The position numbers and the translations under genes were made by a program. A DNA stretch of 64,000 bases from Rhineura floridana (Eukaryota > Chordata > Lepidosauria > Squamata > Rhineuridae), in NCBI RefSeq assembly GCF_030035675.1, contig NC_084481.1, positions 119,563,517 to 119,627,516 of the forward strand, in the 5' to 3' direction. Of the stretch, positions 40,310 to 52,611 are shown piece after piece. Positions within the stretch are counted from its first letter, which is position 1; each line of letters begins with the position of its first letter. A model generated the notes under the pieces. It was not told where the DNA came from, ran no database searches, and saw only the letters and a list, made by a program, of their open reading frames with translations.

Positions 40310-40718
40310 GTTTGAATTTAAAGCCAAATCTATCAAATTCACCATTTCCAAAACAATATGAGTATTGAAATACAGCCAGCCTTCAAAATTCACACTCACC
40401 CAAATTTTGCGATGCAGTTTTCCAACCAAATAGTGTTTACAAAAGTGCATATGTTAAGAGAAAATGTGCATAAGAATGAATCGGTGAAAATAACATACAA
40501 AAATGCATTATATTAGGGGAAATGGCTTGCAGCAATGTGTACATTAGTCAAAACTACATACAAAAATGTCTTTATTAGGAGAAATTTGCACTGAAATGCT
40601 GGAGAATTTTCATGAGGGTTGTTTTTTTAAAAAATCACAAATTGCTGCAGAAATATGGATAACAATTAAGATTGGAAAAATGAGAAACTGAGAGAACGGA
40701 AACTTTCCATCCCTAGAA
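40310..40718. repeat. AT-rich unclassified repeat, inverted partner of 5150-5722
   Basis: It contains acaaaaatgcattatattag, ggagaaatttgcactgaaat and aaactttccatccctag. Internally it shows repeated aaaatg(c/t)-type units about 75 bp apart. Confidence 0.6.
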
Positions 40719-40834
40719 AGGAGTCAACATTCATAGGGAAGGGGGCGAATGGATGGCATAGTTAAAAAGGATATCCCAGTTTAGATACTGAATGCTCATG
40801 AAAAGTACCTGCTTTGGAGGGAAGGAGGAAAGGG

Positions 40835-40965
40835 GGTAGTGGGAGAGGGCTGTTGCCTTCATGCCCTGATTGTGGGCTTCCCAGGGAAATCTGGTTGGCC
40901 AGTGTGGAAGCCAGGACAGTGGACTAAATGGACTTTTCATTTGAGCCAGCAAGGCTATTATGTTC
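40835..40965 (+). repeat. CR1 3' end
   Basis: It contains gagagggctgttgccttcat, gggcttcccagggaaatctg, gttggccagtgtgg and tggactaaatggac, ending ctattatgttctg. Standard CR1 3' module. Confidence 0.8.
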
Positions 40966-42165
40966 TGTTGAAAATTATATCTAGACTTTTCAGTCTGGAA
41001 TTTTTTAAGGCTGAAGTTCTTTAAGTAGATGACATTTTACAGTTGCAAGCAAACTTAAGAACAATCCCTGCAACCACTGGCTACTTAAGTTCTCAAAGGA
41101 GGTGATCTGCTTCCAGGGCTCAAGACTTCCTGGAAATTTTACTCTGCTCTTGGAAGCCTTACTCTAATCCCAGGTATGTGGGAAGTTGTATTTTCTCACT
41201 GATGCGGAAAACCACTCTGCACGTGCCGAAATAGAGTACTGAGCCTGGCATTTGAGACAGGTGCCAGGGCTGAATCCTGACATAAAATAAGCCCGGTTAT
41301 TACTGGTCCATCTGCTGTGCATACTAAAAGGTAACAGGGCAGGATTTCTAAAAATATATACTGTATACATTGCCAAATAAGCTCTGGTAGCCATACTTTG
41401 TACTGCCAGGTCTGTCTTTCATTCCATGTAAAATTAGAATGTATAATGGTGATCATTGGCATGTTTCAATATACATATGAAGAATACACATTGTTGCTGG
41501 TTTCCACTTTTACCTTAAAGAAACAGTATCCTGGTTTTTCTCCTCAAGGAGTGAACTAGAAAAGAGCGAGTGTTACAATGTTTTTAAAAAGAAGCAATAT
41601 TGTGTAACACACTTAGCGTTGGATAGTGTGGCATTACTGCATAGACAGGGTGGCTATACCAAAAGCAGCTTTAAAAGTAAAGCAGCTGGGAATACACAAA
41701 TTTATTTTGAGTGCTAGTATTAGATAATGTCTGTATGGTTATTGTTCTGAGGTCCCCTTAGCTATCCTAACACATCTGGCTTAGTACTAGGGATTCAGGA
41801 GGATGCCACCTTGCTTCATGTTGGATTTTTGCCATCTTCACTGCCGAACCTGCTTCTGTCCCTGCAGCAGCTTCCTTGAACAAATAGGAGTCAGCATAAA
41901 ACAAAGAGAAATGAAAATGGTGCTACCTCCAGGAACATCAAGATCACTTCTTTATGGGAGATGGTTTGGCAGTGGTAAAAGCAGAGTTTATCTAATAGAT
42001 GAAGTTTCTGATGTAGGTATCCTTTCCCCATGCCCTGCCCGGTATTTGCTCTCCCTTTCCCTTCCCACCCTATCCAAACCCTGCAAAGGGCTAAAAGCAC
42101 AATTTTCCATGTTATGTAGAAGAACTGGGGTAAAAAGAGAGTAGATGGATGGTAAATGCTTCCAC

Positions 42166-42705
42166 TAGGGCTGTGCACAGACCCCCCTATCTGCCATGTG
42201 GCTCCAATCCAGGGAGAAGGATCAGGCTGACCCACCTTTGGAGTCACTCCCAAAAAGGTTTGGGGGGGCAGGGCTCATGTATATTTAGGAGGAAGCCTAA
42301 TTAAACATAAGGAGTGGAGAGGTAAGGAGACATTGTGTCTCCCCCACCCCTGACCAAGAAAGTGAGGTAAATTTCCCGTGTGATGTTGTTTTGCTAAGGG
42401 CTTTCCTGCAGGAGTGGAGGATCATGAGGGGTGGGAGCGATCCTGCATGATGCTGCAAAACGCCACCTGCACCCCTAGAGGATCACTGCCTTTGCTCATC
42501 AGGCAGGAAGGAGAGCCATGGCTGCCTCTCCCTCCTCCCTGATGCCTTGCCTCCCTGATGCCCTGACAGCCCTGAGTCTCTCTGGGTCATCGAGTCTGAC
42601 CTGTAGTGATCTATGGCTGTCAGAACCCAACTGGGCCAAGCCCCGAAAACAGCTGAATGAGCCCAATTTATCTCAGGACTTGGCCAAATCAGGTGCACAG
42701 CCCTA
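42166..42705. mobile_element. hAT-type MITE, 540 bp
   Basis: It has perfect 13-bp terminal inverted repeats TAGGGCTGTGCAC and GTGCACAGCCCTA. The 8-bp flanks gcttccac (42158-42165) and gcttttac (42706-42713) match at six of eight positions. The interior is GC-rich with no transposase. Confidence 0.88.
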
Positions 42706-43699
42706 GCTTTTACACTTTCTCTAGACAGGGCGATCTCTTATCTTTGCACAGCTTTGTTCTTAGAGGTAGAATTTTTCCAGCAGCAGAAATATCAAGGTGA
42801 CTGTTGAGTAAATGTCAGGGAAATAAAGGATTAAGGTGAGCATAGTTCTGTCACTCCTGCAGAATGAAAATGAAAAGTAAATAAATTAATGCTGGCTTAT
42901 AAAACACCCTAGAAATTATATTCCATATCTATCCCCCCTATATTGTTCCAAGAGAAGTCAGTCATAAAGCTTATGTGCACATATCCTTTTTCTAGACTCC
43001 TGAGGCTGCCATCCTAAATGTACTTACTAAGGAGGAAGCATGCATGGGAGTGCGCTGTTGGTGGAGTTTGCTTTTCTTGTTCAGATCTACCTTTGAGACT
43101 ACTGGGATATGTCTCGTTTCAAAATGAAAGAAGCAAGGCTCAAGCTGGTGCTTAACAGAAGTGACTTGCATAATACAAGCCTAACCATGTTTACTCAAAA
43201 ATAAGTCCTTCTACATTCAGTGGGACTTGCCTTATTCTGACAGGGAAAAAACCATAGAATGCTAAATATGTTTGATAGTTCACTTGAGAGTTAGGATGTC
43301 ATGCAGCCAGATCCTATGGATGCTTATTCAGAAATTTACTCCCACTTGGTTCAATAGCCAGGTAAGTGTGCACAGCATTGCAGGCAATCATTTTTTTAAG
43401 CAAAGGACAACAGCTGTCATGACTCATCCTAAAAACATGAAAATACATGTCTTTTCTTGAAAAGTCTTAGCTGAAATGCAAGTTCACCTACATCTTTTCT
43501 GCTATTATACCTTCTCCTGGTTTTACTTTCCAAATTCCTCTTTAGAAGAAGCATTCCCTGCTATGTGAAAAAAAATGGGAAATGATTCTTTTAAGATGAT
43601 ACTTGGCATCTACTTTTTAACAAATACTGGCATCTTTAAAAGTCTGCTGCCCAGTTTTCCAGGAGCACTTTTTGATTACATTAATTGCTAAAAACAACT

Positions 43700-45250
43700 T
43701 CTATTCAATTAGTTGCTGAAACCATCGTCGTTGGACTTACAACAGCAATTCCTCCCTGCAGGGGTGGATGACCTATTTGGATGGTCTGCCCTTGGAGATT
43801 AATGGAATCCAATAGATTCCTGAATGCTCTGGGGGATTTTCCAGTGGCTAGAGCTGGCAATTGTTGAGTCCCTAGTCTTGCTTTGCAATGATGACACACG
43901 GCAGGCTGTTGGTGTGATTGTTCCTGAGTACCCTCTCTGACATTGCAGACCCCTGTATTGTGGCCTGGTACTCCAGGATCTTTCAGCAATGAAACAATGA
44001 TGGCTACCACATGAATGGTACAAGACTTGCTATGATGTTGACTGATCACAACATAGAGCACATCATTATACCTACTATGATGGTGCAGGAAGTGAAGGTC
44101 TACTTTGCTGCTTCTATCACTCCAAGTAGCTGCCTGGTGGAACTCTTCAAAGTGGTCTGCTGCCATCAACTTAGATGCAGATTTGGACACTCTGGAGATC
44201 TGTGACTCCTTTGCAAGGCACTTTGAGGACAAAGCAGTTTGCCTCCACACCAGCCTTGACACTGGCTCCTGTCTGACTTGATCTGGGATCTCTTTTGGTT
44301 GATGCAGCCCAATGACATGGACAAGATGCTTGCAAATATGTGACTGCGAGCATGTGCTCCTTGGACCCCCTACTCCTTGTGACTGATAAAAGCTAGCTGA
44401 GGGTCCAGGGTGTAGTAAAAGTGTCATTCCACTCAAGGATGGTCCTCACCACCTTAGAAGAGACAGTTGTTTAGCTGCCCCTTAAAAACCCTGTCCTAAT
44501 GCTCTCATTTTGAGGAAGGTGGTTGAGTGGGATAGTGGCTGCCAGCTGCAAGAATTCTTGGATGATACTGATTCTCTTAACTCATTCCAATATGGATTCA
44601 GGTCTGTATTTGGGACTTAATTGGCCTTGGTCATCCTGATGGATGACCCTGTTTCTATTACTCAATCTCTCAGCAGTTTTTGATACCATAATCTATGGTA
44701 TCTGCCTGCATTGGTTCTGTGGAATGGGAATTGGAGGAACTGTGTTGCATTAGTTCTCCTAGTTCAGAGGCTAGATTCAGAGAGTGGCATTGAGTGACTA
44801 TCAGCCCCTGGCAAGTGTGCTGTGGGATGCCACTGGACATCATCTCATCCCTGATACTGTTAACATCTATATGAAGCCACTGGGTACACTCATTTGGGGA
44901 TTTGGAGTGAGGTATCACCAGTATGTTGATGACATCCACCTCTGTTTCTCTAACATCAGAATCAGGTGAGGCCATGAAAGCCTTAAACTGGTGTCTGCAT
45001 GTAGTGTTGGGCTAGATGAGGGCCAATAAACTGAAACTGCACCTGGACAGGAATAGCTTGGCTAGTGTGGTTCATGCATTGATATTCTTGAGGTTGCATT
45101 ATTGCAGCGTGCTTTATCTGGGGTTGCCTTTAAGGTTGGTTTGGATCTGGCATCGAAATATAGCTGCCCTTGTCCATTCTGTATTCTATGCAATACAAAA
45201 TAGGCCTGATCGTGCCAGTCACACAAACTGTATAGCTTACCCTCTGTCCA
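43700..45250 (+). mobile_element. L2-clade LINE, old and heavily mutated
   Basis: Recognisable order in + orientation: CDSFARHF-like region (44195-44240), QYGFRSVFGT-like fingers (about 44590), a degraded FDTI motif A (about 44680), YMKPLGTLIWGFGVRYHQ (about 44870), a YVDD catalytic box (44925-44936; the intact copy has YADD), then LDYCN-like sequence (about 45090). Many stops and frame changes show it is far older than the 11825-13840 copy. Confidence 0.85.
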
Positions 45251-48169
45251 TATGAATTATTACTTTTATAGCTCCATGCCAGAAAAGGAAGTCATTGCTG
45301 AACCCTTTCCCTGCTGTCACTTCTCCATTTGCCACTTCTCCAAATCCTCAGACACTTCACCCCACCCGCACTCCAGGGCTCCAAAAACGTTTTGGAGGAC
45401 TTCTTATCCTCATAATTACTCGACACCACATCTCCATCTCCCAAAAGTGCTTTTTCAGAACAGATGTGATTCTGAGCGTGCAGGTGCTAAGGCCTTGAAT
45501 GGGTGGCCAGAGAGAGAGGTGAGCAGGAAGGTGGATGTTATAGTGATGCAGTTTTGTGCTCCACCGTTAGGGAGAGGTGCCACCCTTTGGATACATCAAA
45601 AATTAAAAACTAATTTTCTTAAGAGCTGAGACCACTGACATTTTCTAAACTTCTGAGGGGTTCTCCCCTCTTGCCTTCTGCTGTTCCATGTATGAACAGT
45701 TAATAGGTCAAGCTCTGAAAATGGATCCCTTTGTAGTTTCTGAATTCTCTGCGCTTCCCAATTTCCAGTAAAAAAGAAATTGGAGAAGTTACAAAGAGAG
45801 GATCTCTGTTGCAAAGAAACCAGGAAATGAGCCTTGAATCCATCATTGTAATTATACAAGGGAGTAGATGTAACTGTAGTCTATGGCTGCAATCCTATAC
45901 ACTTATTATCTGTGAGTAGGCCCATTTGGCTGCCAGTGATTAAATAATATTTCCATCATAATAATGAGCAGGAGTCTGCCATCATGTTCAAATTTCATTT
46001 TTCATTGAGTATATTTTGGAATGACCTCTTCTGTGCTTCCAAATGGGTATAATATTGCAAATAGTCCTTCAGATATCACAAATGGGTAATTTGCAGCAGG
46101 TTCTTTGGATTTTTCACAGAAAGGGTAAATCCAGATTAAATGGGGAGAAATGCAGACTGGCATTTTGATGCCAAGAGTATCATATGGATGCTGTGAAAAA
46201 CTTGCATGCATAAGGAGCACCCATCCAACAACAAAGGCGCATCTGGAAGCACCCTTGTCCTTGCTTTCTTACCACTTCCACTGAATGGCTTTTTGGTGCT
46301 TGTTTCTTTCGTTTGTTTAAAAAGGGTCTTTTTCATGGATTCCCCCAAAAACCAATAAACCAAGAACTGATTACATTAAACACTCCTCAAAATAAAATTG
46401 GATCTCAGAAACTAAAGTATATCTACATAATGGAATTAAGCTAGCTGAACAGACATTCCCTCCTGTTTTGAACAGCGTTGCTAGGGATCTCTAGCACAGT
46501 AGTTTTGAAACTGTGCTCCAGGGAATTCAGATCCCTTAACAGTTTGTCATAACTTCCTCAAGGAGAAGATCAGTAATGGTGGGCAGGTTTTCCTTAAACA
46601 AATATTGCCCACCATTAACAACCTTCTTCTGCAATGAAATTGTCATGTTCACTCTGGGTGATCTCATTGCTATCACTGTCATGTGAAGCAAGAATGAGCC
46701 CCTCCCCCCAAGCCTTGCCAGCATCCCACATGGCTAGAATGCATGCCCGAGAATGTTTCCTAGAATACGCTGCAGCACACGGGGCTTTTATGGCAGATAT
46801 GTAGAGGTTCCTCAGTAGACAAGTCTAAGCGGAAAGGGTTTCCTAAGTTTGAAAACTCCTCTAGCGGGCATTTTAGCTCCCAACAGCAGCAGCAGCAGCA
46901 TTCCCAAGATGCTTTGGACAAAAGACAGAAGCCATGAGTGGTAGACAACAAGTATCAATTTGTAAGATGGATATGGGCTATATTTTACACTGTCATGGTT
47001 CCTATGCTACTGTATTAAAATATATCCCAGAAAAGGAAAAAAAGAAAGAAAACATCAGGCCACCTGTTTCATGTGCCTTATTTAAGAGACACTTTAAGAA
47101 ATGTTACATTTTGATAGTTACGCAGCTTTTACTAAGAGTGAAATTATGAACTGGAAAAGAACACAATTCCATGCATACTGGGAAACAGGCAAATCAGTCA
47201 CCTGCAATTTGGAAAATTGTTAAATTTTCTAGAGATGCCCTAAAGGACAAGGAAGTCTTTAAATTCAGGGTTTTGGTTTTGGTTTGCTTCTTCGCAAACA
47301 CACGATCTTGAAAAATGTATTTGCTGACCTTCTGGGTCACTTTCCTACCACTTGAAAGCATTGGCTCTCAGCATGAAATATAAATTGGACTTCATTTGAA
47401 AGCAGTAGTCGAAACATCTGTGATTTGACACAAAAATAAAAGTGCCACTATTTTAGATAATACAGTAATACAGGGAAAAAAAGTCCTGCAAGGACTTCAA
47501 AAACTGCAATGCTCAATGTCAATGATGGCAGACAAATGCACCACATCAAATGGTAGAGTGCATTCTCTGTTCCTAAATTGCTTGCATAGAACGTTTGGTT
47601 ATATGGGCATGCCTGGAGGTTGTACAGCCAAATGTACTATTTAGGGTGGTGATTATTTCATATGAATTAAAGGAAACGCAAATGTTTGCAGGGTCAAAGC
47701 CAAATATTTATCCCTTATAATATGCATTTATATACTTAGCCAACTTCAAAATCTTTAAGGCAAAGGGCTGCTTCTGATATTGTGAAAGCTTATGGAGGCT
47801 GTTGCCTTGTTTGCTCAATTAGGCCTCATGAACACAAACAGCAGATCACAGGACAAAACCGTACCATCTATGTACACAGGGAGAAGACTTGAGAGGTCTT
47901 CATGAGTGTGTGTGCGTGTTTTTTTAAAAAAAGTTAGACCACCATCAATTATGTGAACTCTCCTTCTTCCAAGCAGGTTTCATGTAGGAACACTTTTATC
48001 TTCATTGGGGTTGATATGATCCTGTGGTTGGGCAGCTACAGTGCATTTGGCTATTCTTGCAGCCTCATCCTATGCCGATTTAAGCATGCCTACAGGAAAA
48101 TAAAAATGAAGGGGCCCATCTCTGCATAGGCTTGGAGCCTTGACAATTTCTACCAGTGTCATTCAAGAC

Positions 48170-48285
48170 ACAACAGGATGACACAACAGGCACCTGGTTG
48201 GCCACTGTGAGAACAGGATGCTGGACTAGATGGGCCACTGGCCTGATCCAGCAGGCTCTTCTTATGTTCTTATGTTCTTATGAAA
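48170..48285 (+). repeat. CR1 3' end with octamer tail
   Basis: It reads cacctggttggccactgtga, gaacaggatgctggactaga, tgggccactggcctgatcca and gcaggctcttcttatg, then three ttcttatg units. The octamer array is the typical CR1 terminus. Confidence 0.92.
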
Positions 48286-50789
48286 TGCCAGGGGAGCAGA
48301 GGATGGAGTCTTCTACAAAGATATTTTCATTAAAAGGGAAAGCAACCTTGGAGGGTGGAGGTGGAGATTACCATGGTGTTGATAGTCCCTATGCTGGTTT
48401 GCAGATACCTCCCTGTGCAACCCTGGAAGCAGAAATATGCAGCTAGTGGGTACCTCTGCCAGCTAAACAGCAGCTGGTGGTATTTAGAATGGGAAGGTGG
48501 CACAGAAGGTGTTAGCACTCACATCCTCCAGCATGACACCTAGCTTGTCTGATTTAATAACCTATAGGAGATTCAATCATGGGAGATCCCTCTGATTTCT
48601 CTAGCTATGTCCTCACTTAGGTGAGAGACTGGCTGGAAGCTAATGCATGAAAAAGCTATGTCCAACACAGGTGGGCTCAAAGGTAAGTCTCCTGAGAGAA
48701 TAATCACTTTAAATGTATTGTTGATACCAGGGTGGGCTCTAGGTTTGAGGGAGCCCTGGAAAAAATGCACCTGATGGGTTTCCTCCTCTGTTGCGGGATT
48801 ACCTGGTGGCACCTGCAGGATTAAACAACTCTGATGATCAGGTTGCTGGATCTACCTGCCACTGACATTTCTTACAATGCTCCCAGAACCAATGCTTACA
48901 CTAGAGGTATTGTGGGGAAAATAAATGGCAGCTAGACCTAGCTGCCTGGTGTGGGACTGAGATCTGGGCCAGGGGAAAAAAAGGGGGCCCAGGGCAAGGA
49001 CCAGGTTCCCTAGCAGCTGCCAAAAGATGCCAGTGAGTGGCACTAGCCCCACTGTAGACCTCCGACCAGGGTTCTACAATCACATGTGGCAAATTCTCCC
49101 TTTAAATCTGGTGACAGCCTCAAATATCTCCAGAGCTTGAATTCGGGCAGAGGCTGTCTTGTACTTCACAGACTCCAGCTGCTCCAAAAGCAGTAAGCTG
49201 CATGACTGCTTATCAAGCTTCTCTGAGGTTCAGCATGGCAGGGATGAGCCCCTGCAGGACAGGGGTCTTCCCTCCACAGCTGTGTAGAAAACATTGGCTA
49301 TTCCTTCTCGGGGAAACGAAGAGTCAGTGTGAAGCACAAATTTCAAGTGGTGACCAAGGCCAGCCAAATGTGAGGTTCCTTGACCCCATCCTCCTCTTCA
49401 CTTCTTCCTAGAATCATCTAGCCAGCACGGGGGGGGGGGGGAAGGTCCTTTAAAGAAGTTGGCAAAAAGCATCTCTTTTTCCAAATTAGTTACTTTGAAT
49501 GTTACTGGCTGCTTCAATGTTTCCTGTGAATAATTCCCACCCTCTCCCTCTCTCAATGCGCGGGGCCTATATTTCCAGTGAGATCAACCCTACAAAAAAG
49601 AAGTTCAGATTGCAAAATACAACCCTGCAAAAGATAGAAAACTGTAATTTGAAAGCTGACACCCCAAGACATTTTGATATTCAAAGTTGGACCTTACCTT
49701 CTCAAACAGCCAGATCACCTTTATCCCTTGGCTTAAAAATGGCCAGCAGTGAACATGCAAGTTGTGAAAAGAACCACAACTGAGGGTCAAACTGACATGC
49801 AACATTATTCTGTGCAGTTATTCTGAAGGGTCTGTCCTATCATTCACTAGGTGGCTGCTGAACTATACACCATACATGTTTAACTATGTAGCCAGGCATA
49901 TGTATTTGTAGGATTGAGCCCAGAATATCTGGGGTGTTTAACTTACATCAAAAATGTGTTTTCTTTTGAAACCCAGCTGACTTTTCAATTGTAGAAAGCA
50001 GAAATTTGAGGTGCTAGGTGAACCAAGTTTGCTAGCAGTGCTATCTCCCATGGCTAACATTTTCTAATTCATCACTGTGCCTTTCTTAAAACAAACCAAT
50101 GATCATTATAGTGGAATTTGACAATGTTCCTGTCTCAATTTGTTTTAAATTGTGTTTGGGTTATTTAAAAAAGTGGGTGGGAGTGGGCTAAGAATAATTA
50201 GGACTGAACAAATATTTAAATAGTCATATTTTTGCATAATGCTTAGAACGTGTTATGTCAATTTGCACAAGACTGTCTTGTCCTGTCTGAGCAGTCGGGC
50301 ATTCTTTTGTTTGTTTGTTTAAAATTATATCCAGTTTTAGATAAATCTGAGGGAAAAAAATGTGCTTTTATGAAGTCAATTTTTAAAGAAACACTTTGGT
50401 ATTCTGAAGCAAATGTATTTATTTATCAGTATGTGTAAAACTAATTTGGTATTTTCACATAATTACATTGTGTATGTTTGTTGTAGAGATTACCGTACAT
50501 GTTAATACAGAAAATTAGTGCAGAAAAACATTAAACTTGAATTTGTTTCAAAGAGGTTTGCATTTTTTCCAAGACACCTCATCTTTTAAAAGTACTCCTT
50601 ACTCATTTATCATGTGCATGAAGATTACTCAGTTTTCTCACTATGAATGTTCCCAGCCTTAAAGCAGGGCGCCTGTGCACTGGCAGATATGAACATTTTT
50701 CCAGTTGAATCTGTGCCTGTCACTACAACTGTATTCTGATAAAGGATTCAACTGTGAAATTCCTTCCTGAAATGAAGCTGTTAAAAGCA

Positions 50790-50795
50790 AATAAA
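50790..50795 (+). promoter_or_regulatory. Candidate poly(A) signal AATAAA
   Basis: AATAAA followed 20-60 bases later by a T/GT-rich segment (ttgtctattctttttg). It lies in a repeat-poor stretch (about 49950-51320), unlike earlier AATAAA hits that fall inside repeats. It could be a distal TUB poly(A) site, but nothing proves transcription extends this far. Confidence 0.25.
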
Positions 50796-51619
50796 GAAAG
50801 GCCATAAAAAAGTGGAAACAAATTGTCTATTCTTTTTGAACATTTTTGTTACAAACTACACATAACACAAAAAAACTGTTGTCCCACAATTTACTCACAT
50901 AAATAAGTTAAAAATAAATATCAATGCAAAACAGAAATACGTTTACAATATTTCCCCTATTTTCCATTACTATATTGCTGTAAACTATTTTCAGAGTAGG
51001 TTTCTGTAAGGTCCAGCATTGGCCACTGATAATCAGCTTCACAAAATAAAGCTTTGCTGAAGCTTGAGGAACTGGAATGACCAAAATCCCTTATTCCTGG
51101 AACAGAAACTGATAAACAGAAGTAATTCTGTGGGCTAAATGTATCTGATATTACAGTCCCTAATTATTAAATTTGCCTGGTTACCAAAAGGTGGACTGTG
51201 TAGCAGCAGAAGTCACACGTTACACAACACACACATACAGTGGAATATTTCTTGTTGCAGCTCATCCTTAATGAGGTAGAGAAGAAATAACTAACCATCT
51301 GAAACAACCTTCATCCTTCCCATGCCAGAAGTTCAGTTGTTTTTTTTATCATTAATTTTTATTCAAATTTTCAAAGACAAAAAACAAAACAAAAATAATT
51401 AAACAATAAAATAAAATGTTGACTTCCGATTTGTCGCAGATCAGTTATAGGTCTACAATATATAACAATCCTGTCTCTTAAATTATATTATAAAATCACT
51501 TTCCTCCAGTAGTTATCTTAATTAATCATCAAATCTCATAAACATTACTTTATTCTTTCCACAAAAAGTCAAAGAGAGGTTTCAATTCCTTGAGAGATAT
51601 ATCTTTCAATTTTTCTCCA

Positions 51620-51990
51620 AATAAACATGTTGATTAATCCATCTCGTTCAAATCTATTAGGTCCAATAATTTCAATAGCCATTCTTCCATTATCAATGTT
51701 AATTCCATCTTCCATCTTCAATAATCCTGTTAAGTCCAGTAATTTCAGTAGCCATTCTTCCATTATCAGTATCCCATAATAATCTTGTTGTCATAGCCAT
51801 AGTCCAAATAAACATATCGATTAATCCATCTCATCAAATCTGTTAGGTCCAATAATTTCAATAGCCATTCTTCCATTATCAATATTAATTCCATCTTCCA
51901 TCTTCAATAGTCCTGTTCAGTCCAGTAATTTCAGTATCCATTCTTCCATTATCAGTATCCCATAATAATCTTGCTGTCATAGCCATAGTC
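51620..51990 (-). repeat. Nested tandem repeat, 186-bp period
   Basis: Two copies of a unit of about 186 bp: cccataataatcttgttgtc at 51773 recurs at 51959 with one change. Each unit contains two shorter repeats marked by agccattcttccattatca or its variant. It begins inside the ORF1 3' end. Confidence 0.88.
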
Positions 51991-52611
51991 ATATAATAAG
52001 AGTCTGATGGGAATTTCCTTTATCACAAATATTTCCTTGCCATCAATTCTGAATATGTTGCTGAAATATTGTTGTAAAGTCATATCTCTGTTCTTCTTTT
52101 TTACAAAATGCACTGGCTCATCTCTTGAGAATTTTTCCATTGTCACATATCTGTAGTTAATTCCATAGAATTTTTCTATGTCAAGCTCCATCACATCATT
52201 CCAGTCCAGAAAATTATCCAAGACCTTGATAACTTTATCTCTAATATCTTCATTAATTTCTTCAGAGACAACATTGAATTCCAAACAATAAACTTTGTTT
52301 CTAATATCCATAAACTCCAAATCTTTTTCCAATTCCACATTTGTTCCAATCTCCAGGGCTTGTATCTTCCCTTTAATTTTTCTTTTCTCATCTCTAATCT
52401 CAATCTCCTCTCTCACAAGATCCCCTATTTCTTTAAGCTCCTGCGTCATTTTGCCAAATTCAATTTTCATCTCCTGTCTACCCTGTCTCAGGGTTTGTTT
52501 CGTTATCTCAATCTCATCCATTATTTTCTGAAACATAATTTCTTCCATGGTCTCAGCCACTTTCCTGATTGCCATTCTTAAAACCACAAAAACAAAAATT
52601 ATTTCAGTCAC
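51952..52611 (-). CDS. L1-type ORF1 protein (coiled coil plus RRM-like region)
   Basis: The frame is 219 codons. The hydrophobic start is followed by a heptad-like charged stretch (EEIMFQKIMDEIEITKQTL, MTQELKEIGDLVREEIEI), as in the ORF1p coiled coil. A region KVYCLEFNVVSEEINEDI, then HFVKKKNRDMTLQQYF and IDGKEIFVIKEIPIRLL, is laid out like the RRM and C-terminal domains of L1 ORF1p, which end in a similar PIRL strand. The frame then runs into the tandem repeat, so the normal C-terminus is missing. ORF1p is a nucleic-acid-binding chaperone. The true start Met is uncertain. Confidence 0.75.
   Translation of the reverse strand: MTEIIFVFVVLRMAIRKVAETMEEIMFQKIMDEIEITKQTLRQGRQEMKIEFGKMTQELKEIGDLVREEIEIRDEKRKIKGKIQALEIGTNVELEKDLEFMDIRNKVYCLEFNVVSEEINEDIRDKVIKVLDNFLDWNDVMELDIEKFYGINYRYVTMEKFSRDEPVHFVKKKNRDMTLQQYFSNIFRIDGKEIFVIKEIPIRLLLYDYGYDSKIIMGY

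Noticed and set aside
41803-42144. + strand frame of 113 codons
   Set aside because: No recognisable domain, overlaps ordinary intergenic sequence, no splice context.
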